NCBI RefSeq assembly: GCF_019443325.1
Contig: NZ_CP080383.1
Span: forward strand, 186,001-250,000
DNA: 64,000 nt
Reading direction: 5' to 3'
Origin: Cryobacterium sp. PAMC25264
Lineage (GTDB): Bacteria > Actinomycetota > Actinomycetes > Actinomycetales > Microbacteriaceae
In this document: piece after piece, positions 61,191 to 64,000 of the stretch
How the letters are laid out: each line of letters begins with the position of its first letter
How positions within the stretch are numbered: position 1 is the first letter of the stretch
Made by a program: the position numbers and the translations under genes
The notes under the pieces: model-generated
The model's input: only the letters and a program-made list of their open reading frames with translations
Database searches by the model: none
What the model was told of the DNA's origin: nothing

Positions 61191-61454
61191 ATGGGGTTCT
61201 TCGGATTTCTTCTTCTCGGCCTCCTCGCCGGTGCCATTGCCAAGCTCATCCTCCCGGGTAACCAGGGTGGCGGCTGGTTCATCACGCTTCTGCTCGGCGT
61301 CGTCGGCGCACTGCTCGGCGGGTTCCTCGGCAGCCTGCTCTTCAACGCACCGCTCGAGGACTTCTTCTCCATCCAGACCTGGCTCCTGGCCATTGGTGGA
61401 TCCATCATCGTTCTCCTCATCTACGGCCTCCTCGTGGGCCGTCGCAAGGCGTAA
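61191..61454 (+). CDS. GlsB/YeaQ/YmgE-family stress membrane protein
   Basis: An 87-residue, three-helix membrane protein with the family glycine-rich pattern: FGFLLLGLLAGAIAKLILPG, GGGWFITLLLGVVGALLGGF and LLAIGGSIIVLLIYGLLVG ending RRKA. Members pair with Asp23 as membrane anchors. It lies 103 bp after the Asp23 gene and is followed by a strong terminator. Confidence 0.9.
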   Translation: MGFFGFLLLGLLAGAIAKLILPGNQGGGWFITLLLGVVGALLGGFLGSLLFNAPLEDFFSIQTWLLAIGGSIIVLLIYGLLVGRRKA

Positions 61455-61478
61455 TTCCCTCCGGTTTTCTACCGGCAT

Positions 61479-61521
61479 GACAGGCGGCACACCGAACCCA
61501 CGGGTTCGGGTGCCGCCTGTC
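61479..61521 (+). terminator. Terminator after the Asp23/GlsB unit
   Basis: GACAGGCGGCAC...GTGCCGCCTGTC stem with an inner CCGAACCC/GGGTTCGG part, 25 bp after the GlsB stop. One internal mismatch and no long T-run. Confidence 0.75.
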
Positions 61522-61579
61522 GGCGTTCCGGGCCCGGTCTTCCAACTTTCGGTCGATGCCCGGCTGGCGCACTCCGGTC

Positions 61580-61585
61580 TACTGT
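61580..61585 (+). promoter_or_regulatory. -10 element of leaderless MMPL transcript
   Basis: TACTGT is 7 bp before the GTG at 61593; there is no Shine-Dalgarno sequence. Confidence 0.5.
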
Positions 61586-61592
61586 CGGGACT

Positions 61593-63817
61593 GTGATGAA
61601 GACAACTGCCTCCGAACCGCCCACGGATGCGGGCCGCCGGCCCCGGAAGACCAGCTCGTCCAGCAGGGTGCCGCTGTGGCTGCGCATCCTGATCCCCACC
61701 GCGCTGATCCTGATCTGGTTCGTGATGTTCGGCGCCGGCGGAGCCTCGTTCGGCCGGATCAGCGACGTCTCCACGAACGACCAGGTGCAGCAGCTGCCAG
61801 CCAGCGCCGACGCCACCCGGGTGCAGACGCTCCAGGCCGAGTTCCGCGGCGACGACGTGCTGCCCGGCGTGCTGGTCTACGAACGCGTCGGCGGACTCAC
61901 CGAGGCCGACCGCACGGCCATCACCGCGCAGGTCGCCGATCTGGCCGAGCTGGACGGTGTCGTCACGGAGAGCGTGTCACCGGCCATCTTCTCCGAGGAC
62001 GGTGAGGCGGCTGAGGCGATCCTCACCCTCGACACCCAGGTGAAACCGGCCGACACCGTGGAGTCCATCCGCGCCTACCTCGCCGACAACCCCATCGACG
62101 GGGTGGACACCTACGTGACGGGCCCGGCCGGCCTCATCGCCGACCTCACCGGCGCGTTCGCCGGCATCGACGGCATCCTGCTGCTCACCGCGCTCGCGGC
62201 GGTGCTGGTGATCCTCGTGATCGTCTACCGGTCGCCGCTGCTGCCGTTGATCGTGCTGTTCACCAGCCTGGCGGCGCTGTGCGCATCGGTACTCGTTGTG
62301 GTGGCACTGGCCAGCGCCGACGTGCTGATCCTGACGGGGCAGACCCAGGGCATCCTGTTCATCCTGGTGATCGGTGCGGCCACCGACTACTCGCTGCTCT
62401 ACGTGGCCAGGTTCCGCGAGGCCCTGCGCGACAACGCCACGAAGTGGGACGCCACCCTGGTGGCTCTGCGCGGCTCGTTCGAGCCGATCCTGGCCGCCGG
62501 CGGCACCGTGATCGTGGGCCTGCTGTGCCTGCTCTTCAGCGACCTCAACTCGAACAAGGCGCTCGGCCCTGTGGCGGCCATCGGCATCGCCTTCGCACTG
62601 CTCAGCGCCCTGACCCTGCTGCCCGCGCTCATGCTCTGGGCCGGCCGCGCCGCCTTCTGGCCCGTGCGCCCGAAGCTCGGCTCCGCTCACCCCGGCCTCG
62701 ACGGCGACAACGCCAAGGGCGTCTGGCCGTGGCTGGCCCGACTGATCAGCCGCCGCGCCCGGCTCATCTGGATCGCCTGCACCGTGCTCCTCGCGGTGGC
62801 GTCCATCGGGGCGTTCCAGTTCAAGGCGGACGGGGTGTCCCAGAGCGAGTTCGTGCTGGGTACCTCGGAGGCCAGGGACGGCCAGGCCGTGGTCGGGGCG
62901 CATTTCCCCGGCGGCTCAGGCACCCCGGCCGTCGTGGTCGGCCCGGAGTCCGAGCTGCAGGCGATGACGGATGTGCTGCTGGCCAACGACGGCGTCGATT
63001 CGGTGACCGTGTTGTCCGAGGACTCCGTCAGCGGGTCGCTGCCGGTCACCGCCGACGGGGTACAGGCGTTCGGCCCCCTGGCACCCCCGCCGGCGACCCC
63101 ACGGTGATCGACGGCGACGTCATGCTGCAGGCGACCCTCACCGACGTGGGGGACTCGGCGGCGGCCGAGGAGACCGTGCGCGAGCTCCGAACGGAACTCG
63201 ACAGCGTCGCGGGCACCGTGCTCGTGGGCGGGACCACGGCCATCGCCGTGGACACCACCGACACGGCGATCCACGACCGCAACCTCATCATCCCGATCAT
63301 CCTCGGGGTCATCCTGGTGATCTTGATGCTCCTGCTGCGGTCGATCCTGGCCCCGGTGCTGCTCGTGGCGACCGTGGTGCTCTCCTTCGCGGCGGCCCTC
63401 GGCGTGTCCTCCTGGGTGTTCGACGGCGTGCTGGGCTTCCCGGGCGCCGACCCGGTGGTGCCGCTCTACGGGTTCGTGTTCCTCGTCGCTCTGGGCATCG
63501 ACTACAACATCTTCCTGATGACCCGGGTGCGGGAGGAATCGATCCGGTTCGGCACCCGTCCGGGCATCCTGCGCGGCCTCGTGGCCACCGGCGGGGTGAT
63601 CACCTCGGCCGGCCTGGTCCTCGCCGCCACGTTCGCCGCCCTCGGTGTGCTGCCGATCCTGTTCCTGGCGCAGCTGGCGTTCATCGTGGCGTTCGGGGTG
63701 CTGCTGGACACCTTCCTGGTGCGGTCCCTGCTCGTGCCGGCGCTCGCGCACGACATCGGCCCGAAGATCTGGTGGCCGAGCAAGCTCGCCACCGCCTCTC
63801 CGCGCGAAACGCTCTAG
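61593..63817 (+). CDS. MMPL-family transporter, frameshifted
   Basis: RND/MMPL membrane protein of about 741 residues after correction, with two similar halves, each a large loop and five or six helices: first half ILIPTALILIWFVMFGAGGA, GPAGLIADLTGAFAGIDGIL and GAATDYSLLYVARFREAL; second half GTTAIAVDTTDTAIHDRNLI and ALGIDYNIFLMTRVREESIR. The D-Y pairs in TDYSLL and IDYNIF match the proton-relay residues. The frame breaks at the CCCCC of 63084-63088; one more C gives PLAPPAGDPTVIDGDV. Substrate unknown; likely lipid or drug export. Start GTG 61593 or ATG 61596. Confidence 0.88.
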
Positions 63818-63824
63818 CCCCACC

Positions 63825-63889
63825 CCCGCGAACCGTGAGTTAAGCCCCCAAACGCGCGCGTTTCTGGGGCTTAACTCACAGTTCGCGGG
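63825..63889. repeat. Large near-perfect palindrome
   Basis: CCCGCGAAC at 63825 and GTGAGTTAAGCCCC pair with GGGGCTTAACTCAC and GTTCGCGGG at the other end, around an inner perfect palindrome AAACGCGCGCGTTT (63850-63863). About 65 bp with one mismatch in the outer arms. It may be a repeat element or terminator. Confidence 0.85.
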
Positions 63890-63905
63890 ACTGGAACGGG
63901 ACTGG

Positions 63906-63941
63906 AAAAGGGCCGCACCCCCGAGGGGGTGCGGCCCTTTT
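63906..63941. terminator. Bidirectional rho-independent terminator
   Basis: AAAAGGGCCGCACCCCC (63906-63922) pairs perfectly with GGGGGTGCGGCCCTTTT (63925-63941), a 17-bp stem with A4 and T4 ends, between the MMPL gene and the minus-strand gene entering from the right. Confidence 0.92.
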
Positions 63942-63968
63942 CACGTGCGGATGCAGAGCGCCGGACGC

Positions 63969-64000
63969 CTAGGAGACTGCTGATTTATCGGGGCGTTTAA
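63969..64000 (-). CDS. C-terminal end of a minus-strand gene
   Basis: Reading leftward, an open frame ends KRPDKSAVS and TAG at 63971-63969, with the terminator 28 bp further on. Only nine full codons are visible, so the product cannot be named. Confidence 0.4.
   Translation of the reverse strand, partial: KRPDKSAVS

Overview
The window comes from a high-GC Gram-positive actinobacterium, almost certainly a member of the Microbacteriaceae and plausibly Cryobacterium or a close relative (tentative, judged from the 16S and protein sequences by eye). Supporting signs are two WhiB regulators, MtrA/MtrB/LpqB, a PdtaS kinase, a SigH/SigR-type sigma factor with a zinc anti-sigma factor, DUF3499, an Rv3235-family protein and many leaderless start codons. 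From manA to whiB1 the set of genes recalls Mycobacterium tuberculosis Rv3219 to Rv3260c, although order and spacing differ.

Layout. 1-7144: end of a CsoR/CstR-type repressor, an FAD oxidoreductase with an SRPBCC partner, an acyl-CoA dehydrogenase, manA, a GlxA-type regulator, a 47-residue membrane protein and galE. 7291-12281: whiB2-like gene, a very large GT2 membrane glycosyltransferase and a DUF5719 protein. 12325-22286: sugar-nucleotide epimerase, a two-component system, GT2, DUF2064/TIGR04282, SAM methyltransferase, molybdopterin oxidoreductase, GT87 and GT39 enzymes, which looks like a cell-envelope glycan region. 22588-24364: repeat-preceded lipoprotein, zincin-like protein, DUF3499. 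24675-30385: complete rRNA operon (16S, 23S, 5S) with promoter, leader boxes and terminator and no tRNA in the spacers, followed by about 500 bp of repeats.

30982-38309: RDD and SpoIIM-like membrane proteins, then a minus-strand operon of membrane protein, DUF4129, DUF4350, MoxR and DUF58. 38443-47037: mtrA-mtrB-lpqB, comF, hpf, secA. 47167-52968: Rv3235-family protein, a hypothetical/HTH pair flanked by two near-identical DnaA-box repeats, then a tight unit of a 41-residue tyrosine-repeat protein, a SAF-domain protein and a MinD/CpaE-like ATPase, and a convergent DUF5671 operon. 53551-64000: pdtaS, whiB1, bcp, rsgA-aroA, sigH-rshA, an Asp23/Gls24 envelope-stress group, an MMPL transporter, a large palindrome, a terminator and the last codons of a minus-strand gene.

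Data quality: at least eight genes (manA, TIGR04282, DUF4350, mtrB, lpqB twice, the SAF protein, rsgA and MMPL) are interrupted by apparent small deletions, seven of the eight in single C or G runs. Because conserved core genes are among them, sequencing or assembly homopolymer error is the likeliest cause. They are annotated here as frameshifted CDSs. No CRISPR array, prophage, transposase or tRNA was seen. No wholly new system is proven; the best candidates are the 41-residue repeat protein/SAF/ATPase unit, the dispersed palindromic repeats, the DnaA-box repeat pair and the dual-start sigma factor.
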